A stretch of 64,000 nucleotides of DNA from Escarpia spicata (GCA_963995525.1 OZ023213.1:37924571-37988570); one strand, 5' to 3'; positions 10,261 to 22,735 are shown, numbered from the stretch's first letter. Notes: generated from the sequence alone by a model not told the origin. Numbers and translations: made by a program.

Positions 10261-12392
10261 TGCATTGTGATTTGAGGAATTCCCTTGACACAATCAAACA
10301 AATAAGCAATGCATGATTAATTGATAAAATAACAACGCCGATTAAATTACCATGATCATAGAAGGTAAGCGATATACGCGGTTGTCTATAGAAACATACA
10401 TATTTTGCACGTATCCACATCGCCAACTAAATAAAGCCGTTGTGCCAACGAACGAAATGATTCATTAGCATGCCAAAGTGGCAAGCGAAGCAATAACGAG
10501 TTTCAATTGCGGTGTAGGATTTCTATTTGCACAGTCGTGGACGAGAAATGCCGCTTTCTTCAATTTGAAATCGGCTTCATCTCGTAATGATTCATCGAAA
10601 TAACCTGTCAGTGCCTATTTTGCAGAACGCACCAACATTTCAAAATGAATCACCAAGTCGGGTTGAAATTGACGTGTATCAGGTTTGAATGGTTTTTTGG
10701 TAAAACCAAATACAGGTGAATGCAGTTTTCACGAATTTCCCACACGACGTCAATGTATTAATGGTGACTGTGTTGTGAAAGTTTAAAGAAAATCTATATT
10801 GTTAAATTTCCCGTCCAGCATAGTAAACGCTACATTGTCCGCTTATTGTTTAAAAATATATTGTCATTTCAACACATCGCGCAACAATCCCGATGCCAGT
10901 ACGTTGATGTATGCGAGACTGTGACAAGCGGAACGGTCGCGGCTCGTATAATGCACAGGACATTGTATTCGATTCGCCTTTTCACCGTCGCCGATGCCCA
11001 CTGCACGGTAGAGTTGATTTTAATGAAAAGTGACGATGTTTTAATGCGTCGCTGCGGGAATCCAATTCCGCGTGACTGGATTCGTTCACGACTACATTAG
11101 AAATAGCGTTATGCCTATTCCCAACGCGTTGTTATAGTAGACGTGTCAAGACTAGGTCGGTAGTTCTAAACATGAACCCGTTTTGGAAAATCGACAGTTT
11201 GTATGCAAGCCCATGGCGTTTCTGACAACTTGTCATAGACAAAAGTGCGGTGTAATTGTTTCGTTTGACAGAACAAACTTATAAAAAATGCAACAGATTA
11301 TTCTACAGGATTTTGGGGGATGGTTTTCTATAGAATATTTTTTACTATACAATTATACATAATCTGTAATATTTTGTGGTTTTCTATTCTATATTATAGA
11401 ATTCTACAAAATATATAGAATATATCTACAACATTCTTTACTATATATGTTCTCTAGATTTATTTAGAAATCTGTAAATTTCTATAGAAATCTATTAATT
11501 TTTATACAAGTCTATATATTTCTGAATATTTCTTTGGTACGGGGATTTATTTAACTTCCCAATTGTTTGTGCTTCGTCACTGATAACAGTATCTTTTTGA
11601 TAGAACTTTGAAGTTTATTTACTTTCTACATTTCGATAACACTCGTTGCCTTCTTTGGAAATGAATGGTGTGTTTTTGTTCTTCTTCTGCCCGGGTTGTC
11701 CCACACATGGCTGAGTCGTTTATATTTGTGGATATATTGCTACATAAGTGTATTACGATATAAGCTTTCACTACAGTTTTTTCAACCAAGCGGAGTGTTT
11801 GGCATTTGCCAAACAAAGAATGTTCCTACGGATCATTAAAGGAAGTTTGCTCAGTCTGACTAAATTATAGTCCTTTGTGTTTACATTCATCAGTCGCAGT
11901 CCGCACACGTTGTGACTAGGGACGGAGAACGATGTCTTATAGGCCCTGCGTGTTATATAGGCGTATATATATATACCATATCTGTTTTAGCAGACGGCGT
12001 GTTGGTTTGGTAAATGTATGTTACGAAATATCGACAGCCTCAACATGTTGCTGGCTGTGTGCAGTGTGAACCAGGAATAGACTATACGTGCAGCTCAAAT
12101 ATCCACAATCCGTTGTAGACGTGTTACAAATCCCCGACTAAACTATCAACCGCGTTAAATTACCAGCCATTATCACAGGCACGAAAACCGTTCATGACAG
12201 GATGTCATGAAATAACATTTAATTCCTCTCGTTATCGGCTCATGATTGCTTCAGTGGTCGGCAATTACACAACAGAGCAAACGGTTTTGCAGTGCGCATT
12301 GGTGATCTGCTGGTGGCGTGTGCATCAAGTAGCGAAGAGTAAATGTGATACAATATGCGGCAAATGATGTGTGCCTCGTATTTGGTCATATT
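10261..12392. other. No recognised gene; AT-rich TATAGA tract inside
   Basis: No supported exon or named repeat. From about 11285 to 11530 there is an AT-rich tract with many imperfect TCTATAGAA / TTCTATA units. An 84-codon frame at 10846-11100 has no family resemblance I can recognise, so I do not call it. Confidence 0.4.
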
Positions 12393-12439
12393 GTAGCACA
12401 CATGCACACACGCACACACGCGCACACGCACACACGCGT

Positions 12440-12480
<41 letters not shown>

Positions 12481-12484
12481 AACA
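12393..12484 (+). repeat. CA-rich microsatellite
   Basis: Mixed CACACG units turn into a pure (CA)n run of about 36 bp. The following 12485-13049 holds no gene I can identify. Confidence 0.95.
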
Positions 12485-13049
12485 CAACTACACAATGATA
12501 TATGCTGGTGTATAATTTTATGTATAACGTTCTTTATGCACTACAATGAACTCCTACAAAAACCGACTTCAAAATTCCCATAAAGAAATAAACGAACGAA
12601 CGCAGAAGGAAGGCAGTTAGTTACACAAGCCGACAAATTGACACCAGAATGATTCCTACGGCTGTGAACGGCAGTTCCAGTTCAATGCTAATGAATTCGT
12701 AGCCAGCGCTATCTGAATAGGGTGTCACAGTGGCGTTACTTGAAGCCTCGCTGGGAGGGGCAGCGTTAATGAGGCCACATTCAACGGCCCCGTGTCACAA
12801 GTCCTGGTTAGCAGCAAGTGAGATAAATTAGCTCGTACATTTGGGCAGTTACACATTGCTCATTCAATGTACGGCGGATGTATGGAACAAAACGACATTG
12901 TGAAGTAGGAGCAACAACACATGCACGTGCGTATGTGAGATGGGCCAAGGTTGTGTAGGATGGTTCAGCGGGGCGTGTTGCATGCCTTAGCTAGTGCACC
13001 ACGCACGCGTGCACGCACAACGACACACGCATATAACCACCCCCACTCC

Positions 13050-13262
13050 CACTAGTTCTCTCTCCCTTCCTCCCTTCCTCCCTTCCTCCCTACCTCCCTT
13101 CTTTCATGCCTTCCTTCCTCCTCCCCTCTTGCTCATCCTCCCTTTGTCTCCACATTATTCTCCGACACTCTCGCTTGGCCCCTTTCCCTCCTCTCTCTTC
13201 CTCCTCTCTTCTTATCCTTATTTTCCCTTTCCCTGCACCTTCCGTCTCCACCCTCCCCCACA
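13050..13262 (+). repeat. Polypyrimidine tract with CCTTCCTC units
   Basis: Over 200 bp the + strand is almost all C and T, starting with CTTCCTCC tandem units and becoming irregular CT-rich sequence. The pyrimidine asymmetry is what is seen. Its ability to form triplex (H-DNA) is a general property of mirror-like polypurine/polypyrimidine tracts, not something shown here. Confidence 0.9.
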
Positions 13263-13618
13263 CACATACCCACTCGCACTGAACCAACCAATAAATTCGC
13301 CACCATCGCCCTCTATTGCAGCGATGACAGGCACACAACTGCAGCAATTTCACACATGAGCGGTCACAACTGGGCAGCGGCGCGTGAAGACGTGTTTATA
13401 CACATCGCTCAGGTGTCCGTCTAGACATGACCGCGGAGTTTGCATTATGTTCCACACTTAACCCTCGCCGGGATGCGTGTAAACCCGTCAAGGGGCCCAG
13501 CTTCTGCATGTCTAATGGCGTGCCGTGTCCTTCATATGATCTACGAAAATAAACAATCCCAAAGACACGAAATGCGGTTGCTATCACATGTAGGACACGT
13601 CGTCACGTATAGAAAACA

Positions 13619-13774
13619 GGGACCGGTTTCATGAAGCGGCTAAGACCGTTCTTAGCGCTAAGAAGATTTTCTTAGTAGATGACGTGATTGTTTTATATAT
13701 AAACGAACATAGGAGTTTACGCAAACACGTGGCGCTAAGTAATTGCGTAATTAACGCTTCATGAAACCGGCCCC
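13619..13774. mobile_element. Short MITE with CCGGTTTCATGAAGCG ends
   Basis: About 156 bp are bounded by inverted ends: GGGACCGGTTTCATGAAGCG on the left and CGCTTCATGAAACCGGCCCC on the right. The interior has CTTAGCGCTAAG palindromes. It has no coding capacity, so it would be moved by a transposase encoded elsewhere. I could not define a target duplication. Confidence 0.8.
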
Positions 13775-13881
13775 GGGTGTTTGTAGTTAAACCAAACGGT
13801 CGCCGTTAATCGTGCCTTTTCGATTCGGTTTTTTTCACGTCTCAATATAAATTAATTTTGCAATAAAGGAAACCTACCTTG

Positions 13882-14200
13882 TGTGGAGCACAGTGGCTAG
13901 AGGGTCGGACTCTCAGTCGAGATAACCCGGGTTCGAATCCTGTGCTGCCATGTCGCGCCTTGGACAATTTTGTTCACTCTACGTTGCTCCAGGACACACA
14001 TGAATGTGTACCATGAATGAGTACCTGATAGATAGGTGGATATCTGTGTACGAATAGTCTTTGTGCATTAATTGCGGCCTGGCTGAAATCTTCTCAGATA
14101 ATTTAAAATGGTATTCTACTGAATAGGTTTGTCACGGAATAAAGTGTATAACGCTTTGAGCAGTCCTAACTACTGGATACTGCGCTATATGTAATAACTT
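13882..14200 (+). mobile_element. tRNA-derived SINE
   Basis: The first ~70 bp look like a tRNA-related head. There is a TGGCTAGAGGG segment in the A-box position and a textbook B box, GGTTCGAATCC, about 35 bp on, followed by the complement of the start. The body then has TTCACTCTACGTTGC, a central part and a CGCTTTGAGCAGTCCT ... GCGCTATAT 3' end. It would be transcribed by RNA polymerase III from the internal boxes and moved by a partner LINE. The lack of a clean cloverleaf argues against a real tRNA gene. Confidence 0.85.
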
Positions 14201-15857
14201 AGCTTTCCCTTTTACTTTTTGTTAAAATCGTCAGACTTATTTAATTCTGCAAACAGAATCGACGCAAGTGCTTATACAAAAATTGAATATTTACGTGATT
14301 GAGGATGTGATTATGGACCTGTTTGTGTGTTTACGTTTTCGGCTTTCCGTGTTCTATCAAAAATCATGTTGCCGAGAAATTATGTGAGATGAAGGCTAAT
14401 TGTCGGTTCGGTATTTGGCGTTTGCAATTTACCAGAAGCATAGACAAAAGTTAATTATTTCGACCATTTAAACATATATGCTCTCTTTTTGTAGTAAACC
14501 GACTGCGGTTGTATATATGTTTTTGTTTAGAGGTGGCCAGCAAAGACATAAACACAACAAACATATAAACCGGTAGCTCTAAATAACTATCTTTGTGGGT
14601 TTTTAATACATCGCCATCTGTTAGCTCCAGGCCAACATTCCAAGGACGCGAATGAGCTCAGGAAGAGACGAGTGGACCTCGTCACCTGGGAGGGGATACT
14701 GTTATATTGCCCCCAAAGTTAGCGTATTAGTAAGTAGACGGTATCCATGCTTTCACGCTATGTCACTGTGATAGATGCATTGGTTCCACTACACACGAGA
14801 TCAGCCTTTATCCGGACGGATTTAATTAAAACGGCCGTGGGAATTATAACGAGACGTTATCACAGATCGTCTTGCAACCTTAGTCCCTAGGTAGCGCCCG
14901 TCAAAGGCAGCAATTGGCGTGATGGACGCGGAGACATGACCTGTGTCGTTACTTCCACGACAAGACACAAGTAAATTAATTTAGCCTATCAAGAATCAGC
15001 CCAACATACATACATACATAACAAGACATACAGACATACTACTCTATTTTGACCAGATACAAATCACTCAACTTCGTTAATGTTAAATATCTTAAAGTGT
15101 GAATAGTTTCGGTAATATGTGCAGCCGGTTTAATAAAAAGGGCACACGTTTGTTATAATCATTGACACATCTTATTTTTCTCGTTAGATCCGGTAAATTG
15201 CAAACGTGTAAATAGCCTTATGTTGACTAGTACTGTCTAGTAGTATAAAAAGCCGGACCACTTTTGCCTTTTTGTCATAATTATGACCGGACCAAGTAAG
15301 AATAATACGATAGTTTGTTGGATTATATCACCCACAAAATGATATTTTTTAATTTGCAAACGAGCTGGCATATGGTAGTGGATACAAGATAGGATATTTG
15401 TTTGTAAAATTAATCTGGAATGAGATGAGCAAAAACAATCTAAGGAGAAACCTTTAACATGTGCGCGTGTGGACGGTAGTACTAACAGGAGTAACAGATG
15501 CGAGGGTATGCAAGAATGCAAGAGGCCACGGCACCGAAATGAATGTACGTGACCAGACTGAAAATACACGTAGCGGTTGTAGCGCGTGCTCCATCAACTG
15601 ACGAGAAGAAGAAAAACCGCTACGTCTACATAACCTACACAGTGCGTGGTGACACTGTTCAACAAGTTGAGAATGGTCTAGTCATTGTGATCATTGTTAA
15701 CACGTATTTAACTCATTTACGTCTACGATTCTACGACGTCGACGGCGATATGTTGCCGTCTTCAGCGAACTGAATGCTGAGACATTCAGGTCTTCTGTTG
15801 CTCGACAGCGGGTTGATTCTTGCGTGGCTCAGTTGATACCCCCTTTATGTATTCACG
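14201..15857. other. No recognised gene; one weak repeat
   Basis: I see no exon I can support. A short block at about 15100-15175 (GTGAATAGTTT ... CCGGTTTAATAAAAA) resembles 26363-26450 in the same orientation, which suggests an old shared repeat. There is a small ACATAC run at 15005-15030. Confidence 0.4.
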
Positions 15858-16640
15858 TTATAATAATAATACATTTATTCGTTCTAAAAAAATTACAATT
15901 CGACTAAATCAATGTATATAAGTTACTGTGTACATAAAACAGTAAGCAATGAGCACAGCTCATCAATGACTAAAAGAAGGGCTACCCGATTTATCTATAT
16001 TATGTAACACATCTTTTGCAAATGAGACTCTACACACTAGTTCAACATCCAGCCCCTCCAGGTAGTGGTCTTGAATCATACCATACAACTTATTAGACTT
16101 CATTCTAAAGAATGTCATGGCATCAAGTTTGAATTTGGACATGTTATAGTTAAAACTTTTAGACATATATGACCCACTACTTTGAAGGGCTAGATGAGAG
16201 AGCATTTTCAAACTGGAGTTACTGCATTTCAAACACAAATCGTACCATTCGATTCATAATTTGAATTTGAATCGGTAAACAGTCTGCTAAAAGTGGCACC
16301 ATATTACAATGCGTGCAAACTGGTAGATTAAACAGTTTTTTGATACCTTTGCGCCACGTAGTATACAACATATCAATATGTTTGTTTTGTAAGTTCCACA
16401 GACATACACCATAGAAAGATGTACAGTACGATATATATAATTGACGTTTTATATTTATATTACAAAACCTAAAATTAGCAGATAATGCATTTACACGCCA
16501 TATAAAATCATGACACATATCTTTTACCTGGTGAGAGTCAGGACCAATAATGTGGCCTAAATGCAACCCTTTTTTTTACTCTGTTTCACTTTTAAACCAT
16601 CAAAGTAAAATGCTCATCGTCTTCTTCTGTTCTCCTTCTT
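15858..16640 (-). pseudogene. Non-LTR retrotransposon C-terminal fragment
   Basis: On the minus strand two adjoining frames encode the tail of a LINE polyprotein. The first has HLGHIIGPD, then RVNALSANFRF, YGVCLWNLQ and TWRKGIKKLFNLPV. The second has a Cys-containing tail ending near 15963. The order (connection domain, YG..LW, WRK...LP) is a common layout after the RT palm in invertebrate LINEs. The 3' end runs into a TTATTATTAT-type tail at 15858-15875. The clade is uncertain. The 5' side is truncated near 16640. Confidence 0.75.
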
Positions 16641-17040
16641 GCACTTATGCTGTTTTCCCTATCAAGCTCCTTGGTTGTGCGTATGTCAGTTGTACAGTTG
16701 TTTCTGTTTGCATTACCTGATACTGCTGACTTGTGTTCCGACGAGGATGTTTCCCGGAACTAAATGTTCACTGCAATAACATTTCGCTAATCGAATATTT
16801 GATCGATAGTTTTAGTAGCACAACCAGTACTGATTTTAATAATTAATTTATATCATATCAAATCCACAGTTTATTATTACGTTTGCCCGCAACAAGATAC
16901 GAAGCTTATCTGAATTAACTGAGACTATGTTACAGAATAGGGAGAATCCCTTGGTGTTATATACATTATACTGTTACCTCCAGGTATGAGGTCGTGACCT
17001 GTGACCTAGATAAGTGACCCAGTTATCTTGTATGTTGCAG

Positions 17041-17321
17041 TAGTGACAATGACGGCCGCGCTGCTCATCTTTCCCGTCGGCTTCCAGTCACGTGTCGTCC
17101 GCCATTACTGTCACAACACGGGCATGTATCACACGGGCATCTGCGAGCTCGGCTGGGCCTACGTGCTCGGCATCACGGGGACCGCACTCGCCATGTTCTT
17201 GCCTTACCTGTCGCAGTACACAGACTTCCGGTTGGATGTCGTAAAACGACGACCTACTTACGACGGCAGCAAGAAAGTACGAATCGGCGGCGCCAAATTG
17301 CCACAACCGACGCCGGTATAG
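17041..17321 (+). CDS. LHFPL-family tetraspan protein, 3'-terminal exon
   Basis: This exon encodes the last ~93 residues of a four-pass membrane protein of the LHFPL (lipoma HMGIC fusion partner-like) family. Seen directly: a hydrophobic TMTAALLIFPVGF segment that fits the end of TM3, an extracellular loop with two cysteines (RHYC ... GIC), ELGWAYVLGITGTALAMFL fitting TM4, and a basic cytoplasmic tail ending at TAG. In the family the loop cysteines and a GWAY-like motif before TM4 are conserved. The exon starts after ATGTTGCAG, a good acceptor, in phase 1. Upstream exons for TM1-TM3 are not found in this window and probably lie further 5'. LHFPL members act as small membrane partners of channels and junction proteins; which member this is cannot be told. 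Confidence 0.72.
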
Positions 17322-18178
17322 CAAAAAGACAAGTGCATATTTGCTGGGTGATACAACGCGAAAATAATGAGGTGTACCACCAATTCGTATAGTAATATAT
17401 GATGGATTATCTACAGCAAATGCACATATTCTTATTGTCTAACACACCAAGAATCATTTCAATTAATTCCAATTTATTTACGGAATAGTATTACTGATGC
17501 ATCGTCGCTTTTGCATCAAACTGTGACAATGGTGCGGGAACTGACAGATATACCAAGAAGAAATATTCTCCGCTGAACACAATTTATTTCTGACACGACC
17601 CGATCTGCAAAGATTCCAGATGTGTCACCAAACAGTGCCGTTTTTTTAACAATCCGTGACGTATTAGTAGTTCATTCCTGTGGATTATGGTGTTTCTGTT
17701 TCATCTCTTTGCAACGACAACCTCGAACAATCATCCCATCGTCGACTAAATCCGGAATCCGTCCCCGATATATCTGGGTCTACGTATTTACGGCAGTATT
17801 CTACAGAATGGCCTATTTCAACATTCAGTGGATGGCAGCAAAATGTGTTTATACAACAGCATGGGTATACCAATGTGTTATAGCGGCCTACTACGTGCGA
17901 ACATTTCGAGCACGCTGTATTGAGTATTCCGACACAGTCGCTATCTTCTGTGTTTATTAATTTCCATCGTGCTCTTCAGCAATTCAATGTATAATAACCG
18001 TTTCAACGAAGACGCGATGTTGACATAATTGTACATATAATTCATTTAAATCAACACGGCAAACTAAAATACTATTTATTGATATATTTAAGTAAGTTAT
18101 ACGAAATGTTTACTATGCATATGTAGACAGAATGTGTGTAATGTCCAAGAAAATGTGTAAATAAAGTTTGACCGGGCA
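17322..18178 (+). other. Probable 3'UTR of the LHFPL-like gene
   Basis: Non-coding sequence runs from the stop to an AATAAA at about 18157-18162. That is the first clear polyadenylation signal I see on this strand after the exon. An apparent 112-codon frame inside (17622-17960) has no recognisable family and is best read as UTR. Confidence 0.5.
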
Positions 18179-18180
18179 TT
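18157..18180 (+). terminator. Candidate polyadenylation signal
   Basis: AATAAAGTTTG sits ~840 bp after the LHFPL-like stop and is followed within 30 bp by GT-rich sequence (GGGCATTGTTTAGTCGATGTG). This is a fitting arrangement for 3' end cleavage. Confidence 0.5.
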
Positions 18181-20811
18181 GTTTAGTCGATGTGACAGTA
18201 TCATCGAATTAGTTTCATGTTTCTGTCACCTCGCGTAAACATGTATAAAGAGGGCATCGCTTCACACATCACCATTGCCCTGTGTTTATACATAGGCGTA
18301 TCAACTTGGTGTTGCAATGTTTGGCAGCGAGACACAAACACCGAGGCAATCATACACATGCACGTGTCGTAATTAGACACCCAAGGCTTCTATTACACGA
18401 CTAATTAACGGTCGCCTCGATGATAGGTGAAATCTTCGTTGCAATTTGGTTCGACTTGTTCCATTTTACAGCATTGATGGAGTTGTTGTTTGTAGCGGTC
18501 TTACTTTGTAAGAAGTATTTACTCAGTGGGAGAAGGGTAAAAAGTGTTCTAAATGGATAACATTAATTGCACAACAAACTTAACGCATTTAAAAAGATAA
18601 GTAAACATAATTAAAGAAGTTTGTCAGGTATAAATCATTTTATAAATTCAACAAATGTGTAGCATATCGACTGCGCGTACTATTGTTCAAATCGCCATTT
18701 CCATACATGGTTTTCAGAGTATAAGCATATTAGACAAATTAGGAACTATTTAAATTTCATAACATAAATGTGGTGTTCTTGATAAGAACATGCACACTAG
18801 CACGGCAAACATAATTTCCTGTTTTCCGTGGGCGAATTGAAAATGGTGAACATTGTTCAGAAAGTTTGAAATTTTGATCTCTACTGATTAGACACGCTCT
18901 TGTGACTTTAATCGCGCCAGGCATGTACATCACGCCATACCATGACGTGTAATGACATAGTTCCAGCCCGCACACTCATCAATGATGCGGTTATATAATT
19001 ACGCCAATGCATAAAAAGACGGTCAGTCATTCCCGCTTATAACGAACGTGCAGAGAAAAACGACGGCCGTTGAACGCTCTATATTGGGTGGTATCTACAT
19101 CAACAATGTCGTGGTAAGCGCCGCCCCTGCGTCGCACTGTTTATTTACCCAGGTGTTCACGACGGGGGGTCGGCTTACGTGCTAGTGCTGCTGTGATTAT
19201 CTTCCTGTTAGCTGCAACGCCAGAACGGCGAGGGCGCTCCGTCAGTATGAAACACATCTTTTTTTAGTGGCGTTTTTATTGATACGAACAATTGTACAAT
19301 TTACATTTTAATTTTAAGCGTTTAAATGTTTATGCATATTAATTATGGAAAGACTTTTTTATTTTTGCATAGATTATATTTATAATAATTATTTAGATAG
19401 CAATTAAAATGCTAAGTTATGAGAACATGTATGTAAAGTACTTGAGAGCAATCTTGATTGATCGGGCGCTATACAAGTATATTTTATTATTATTATTAAC
19501 TCGGACAACAATCACTAACGTCGATATAATGTCTGTCAACAGAATCACATTGTCACTTAAAATTGAACGCAATAATGTTCGCTGTTTAAAGTTAATATTC
19601 CGAAGAAACTTTGCTTCAGTCATACACATTTGCACTGATAATAATAATTGAACACAACGAAGTTGTTTGATGCATGATTAAGATGAATATTTATTTCGAA
19701 AAAAACTTGTGTGACAGTCTGCGAAGCAATTTCTATTATAACAATTTCTATCAAGGCAAATTTGAATACTTGTCAACATAAACGCCCCAAAATATATTAT
19801 CTGATATTCATGTGACTGCAACTTTTTCAATGGAAATATTTCAATTGTCATTTCACAAGAATAATATTATAAATATCACCTGCAATGAGACGATACGTTC
19901 AAGAGTTCCCAAAATGACTAAAGATATGAGTAAATCGAAATAAAGAGAAACCTTTAAAGGTCGAACCACAGGTGGTGGCTTGCAAGAATGATAGACAGGT
20001 TATATTAAACCTTTATAACGCGCGGTTCTATCCGATCTGAAAGCTCTAAGACTTTCTTTTGTCATGTATATTGATTCGTTCTTTTGTGGAGCCTTTTGTT
20101 GTGTATTTATTGCCATTTGTAGGTGATTGCATACATCAGGTACGGACTCAAATGTTTGCACATGTGACCGCAGTAGGAAAGGCGGCCTCTATACAAATTG
20201 TCGTGCACATGTTTACCGTCTTTATTTACATTAAGCCAAATACAAAAATGCTCCCGTCTATGCTAACGTCTTTGAGTACATACCGGAATGAATTACGCAT
20301 AGGTGCACAATTATAATTGCCACTATCTATTTAGGCAATGCAGTGACCAGCCCTGGTGGCACTATATGTGATTTGGTTATTTCAATGAAATGGATGTTTC
20401 TTGAACGCGAGAAGTCGAATAGCGTTGTAATAACGAGGTATGCGATGAACGCTCATAGGACTGGATTCAGTGTAATGTCCGAACTTACATTAACACTAAA
20501 TGTGTAATATATTTTTGTCCGAGAGAAGTTGAGTGGTGTTATAAAAAGAGTTGAACTTGCCTAACGAGAGGATTCAGTGTTGTATACGAACCAGCCATTA
20601 ACGCTAGACGCCGAGTATATTCCCGGTGTATATACTAGGTATATAGAAGGTAAATATAAACCACGTATTAACAGAGCTACTTACGCCATCATGCATAGTT
20701 TACGTATAGAGATAATAATTTATTTCAACGAGAATAATCGAAAGGTTGTTTTATTGAAGCATTGCTTAAATTTCACGGATAGCGCTGGCAAGAATGTTCC
20801 CAGTATGTCAC
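18181..20811. other. Mostly unannotated intergenic or intronic sequence
   Basis: Apart from the possible promoter at 18992 and a LINE tail at about 19430-19500, I recognise nothing. That tail has GGGCGCTATACAAG followed by TTATTATTATTA, a typical 3' end of an L2/CR1-like element on the + strand. Confidence 0.4.
18992..19114 (+). promoter_or_regulatory. Possible core promoter and short first coding exon
   Basis: TATATAA at 18992 is about 31 bp before TCAGTC, which fits an initiator at the normal spacing. About 80 bp downstream CAACAATGTCGTG reads straight into GTAAGC, so a first exon coding for only Met-Ser-Trp would end at a good donor. No second exon was identified, and motifs of this size occur by chance, so confidence is low. 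Confidence 0.25.
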
Positions 20812-22560
20812 TCATATGTCCCCCGTGCGTTCCCCGTGTGTTCACCATGTGTCCCCCGTCGTGTATCCCCTTTGTGCTCCTCGTGTATCCCTCGCATGTC
20901 CCCTTTGTGTCCCTCGTTTGTGCTTCGTGTGTCCCTCGACTATTGCCCATGTGTTCCCCGTGTGTCCCTCGTGTGTCCTCGATTGTGTCCCACGTGTGTT
21001 CCTCGTGTGTCCCTCGTGTGTTCCCCTTGTATCCCCCGTGTGTCCGTCGTATGTCCGTCGTTTGTCCCCCGTGTGTCCCTTGTGTGTCCCTTGTGTGTCC
21101 TTCGGGTGTCCCTCATGTGTTCACCGTGTGACCCTCGTGTGTCTCTAGTTTGTCCCTCCTTTGTCCCTCGTGTGTCCTGTGTGTCCCCCTGTGACCCTCA
21201 TCTGTCCTTCGTGTGTCCCTCGTATGTCCCCCGTGTGTCCCTCGTGTGTCCTTCGTGTGCCCCATTGTGTCCATCCTGTGACCCTCGTTTGTTCCTCGTG
21301 TGTCCCCTTGTGTCCCTCGTGTGTCTCTCGTGTGTCCCTCGAATCTCCCTCGTATGTTCCTCTTGTGCCCCATCGTGTCTCTCGTGTGAACCTCGTGTGT
21401 CCTTCGTGTGTCGCTCATGTATCCTTTGTGTGGCCTCTGTGTTCCCCGTGTGTCCTTCATATGTCCCTCGAGTGTCCTTGGTGTGCCAGTGGTATGTCCC
21501 AGGTGTGTCCCTCACATGTCCTTCGTGTGTCCCCCTTGTGACCCTCGTGTGTCCCTCGTGTGTCCTTCTTGTGTCCTTCGTGTGTGCCCCGTGTGACCAA
21601 CGTATGTCCCTGCTGTGTCCCCCGTGTGACCAACGTATGTCCCTGCTGTGTCCCCCGTGTACCCCTCTTATGTCCATCGTGTGTCCATTGTATGTCCCCC
21701 GTGGTTCCCTCGTGTGTCCTTCCTGTGTCCCTCGTGTGTTCTCCGTGTGTCTCTCGTGTGTCACTCGTGTGTTCCTCGTGTATCCTCGTGTATCCCCGTG
21801 TCTCCCTCATGTGTCCCTCGTGTGTCCCTCGTGTGTCCCTCGTGTGTCCCTCGTGTGTCCCTCGTGTTCCCCTTGTGTTCCCCGTGTGTTTCCCGTGTGT
21901 CCCCTGTGCTTCCCTCATGTGTCCCCCGTGTCCCCCCTCGTGTGTTCCCCCATGTGTTTCCCGTGTGTCTCTTGCGTCTCCCGTGTGTGCCACGTGTGCC
22001 CATCATGTATCCCTCATGTGACCCACGTTTGTTCCGCGCGTGTTCTCGCGTGTCTCCCGTGTGTCTCGTGTGTTCCTCGTGTGTCCCCCGTGTGTTCCTC
22101 TTGTGTCCCCCGTTTGTCTCCCATGTGTCTCGTGTGTTCCTCGTGTGTGTGTGTTCCTTGTGTGTCCCCGTGTGTCTCTCGTATGTCCCCATATGTCCCC
22201 TGTGTCCACTGTGTGTCCCCCGCGTGTCCCCTCTGTTTACTCCGTGTCCTTCGTGTGTTCCCCGTGTGTTCCCTTTGTGTTCCCGTGTGCCCCTAGTGTG
22301 TCCCCCGTGTGTCCCCGTGTTTCCCTCGTGTGTCCGTCGTATGTCCCCCCGTGTCTCTCGTGTGTCCCTCGTGTGTCTCCTGTGTGTCCCCGTTGTCTCT
22401 CGTGTGCCCCTGTGTTCACTGTGTGTCCTTCGTGTGTCCCTCGTGTGTTCCCCTTGTGTATTTCGAGTATTTCTCGTGTGTCCCCCCTGTGTCCCTCTTG
22501 TGTCCCCCGTATGTCTCTCGTGTTTCGCTCGTGTCTCCCCCGTGTGTCCTTCGTGTGTGG
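20812..22560 (+). repeat. Minisatellite, 11-bp unit CGTGTGTCCCT
   Basis: About 1.75 kb is made of variants of an 11-bp unit CGTGTGTCCCT, with the most regular block at 21800-21865. Because 11 is not a multiple of 3, all three + frames cycle through the same 11-residue pattern and look open, up to 500 codons. The minus frames do the same. These are not genes. The array ends exactly where the CR1 copy begins. Confidence 0.95.
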
Positions 22561-22735
22561 GGGACAGCAGTTTTCTCAGAAAACCTGCTGCGATCTATTG
22601 ACAGTGGGACAGGTTGCATCTATTTAAACAAGATTCGCAGGGGGGACTCACAGAAAAGCCTGAAACTGGAGGCATAGATAAAGACAGCACGAATAAATCA
22701 GAAAAGAACAGTCTGGAAAACTCTTCTGAAGCTGG

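Noticed and set aside
13882..13955. Free-standing tRNA gene
   Set aside because: Only the A- and B-box-like segments are tRNA-like. The sequence continues into a SINE body, and no good cloverleaf or anticodon arm can be drawn.
17622..17960. 112-codon frame downstream of the LHFPL-like exon
   Set aside because: It lies before the first polyadenylation signal, in the likely 3'UTR. It has no recognised domain, and overlapping frames are also open.
20812..22560. CRISPR-like array
   Set aside because: The units are 11 bp, contiguous and without unique spacers, in an animal genome. It is a minisatellite.
20577..22677. Long open frames (up to 500 codons) rich in VPRVSLVCPSC-like repeats
   Set aside because: They come from an 11-bp minisatellite. 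All three + frames, and long minus frames too, are open together, and there is no start context, domain or codon bias.
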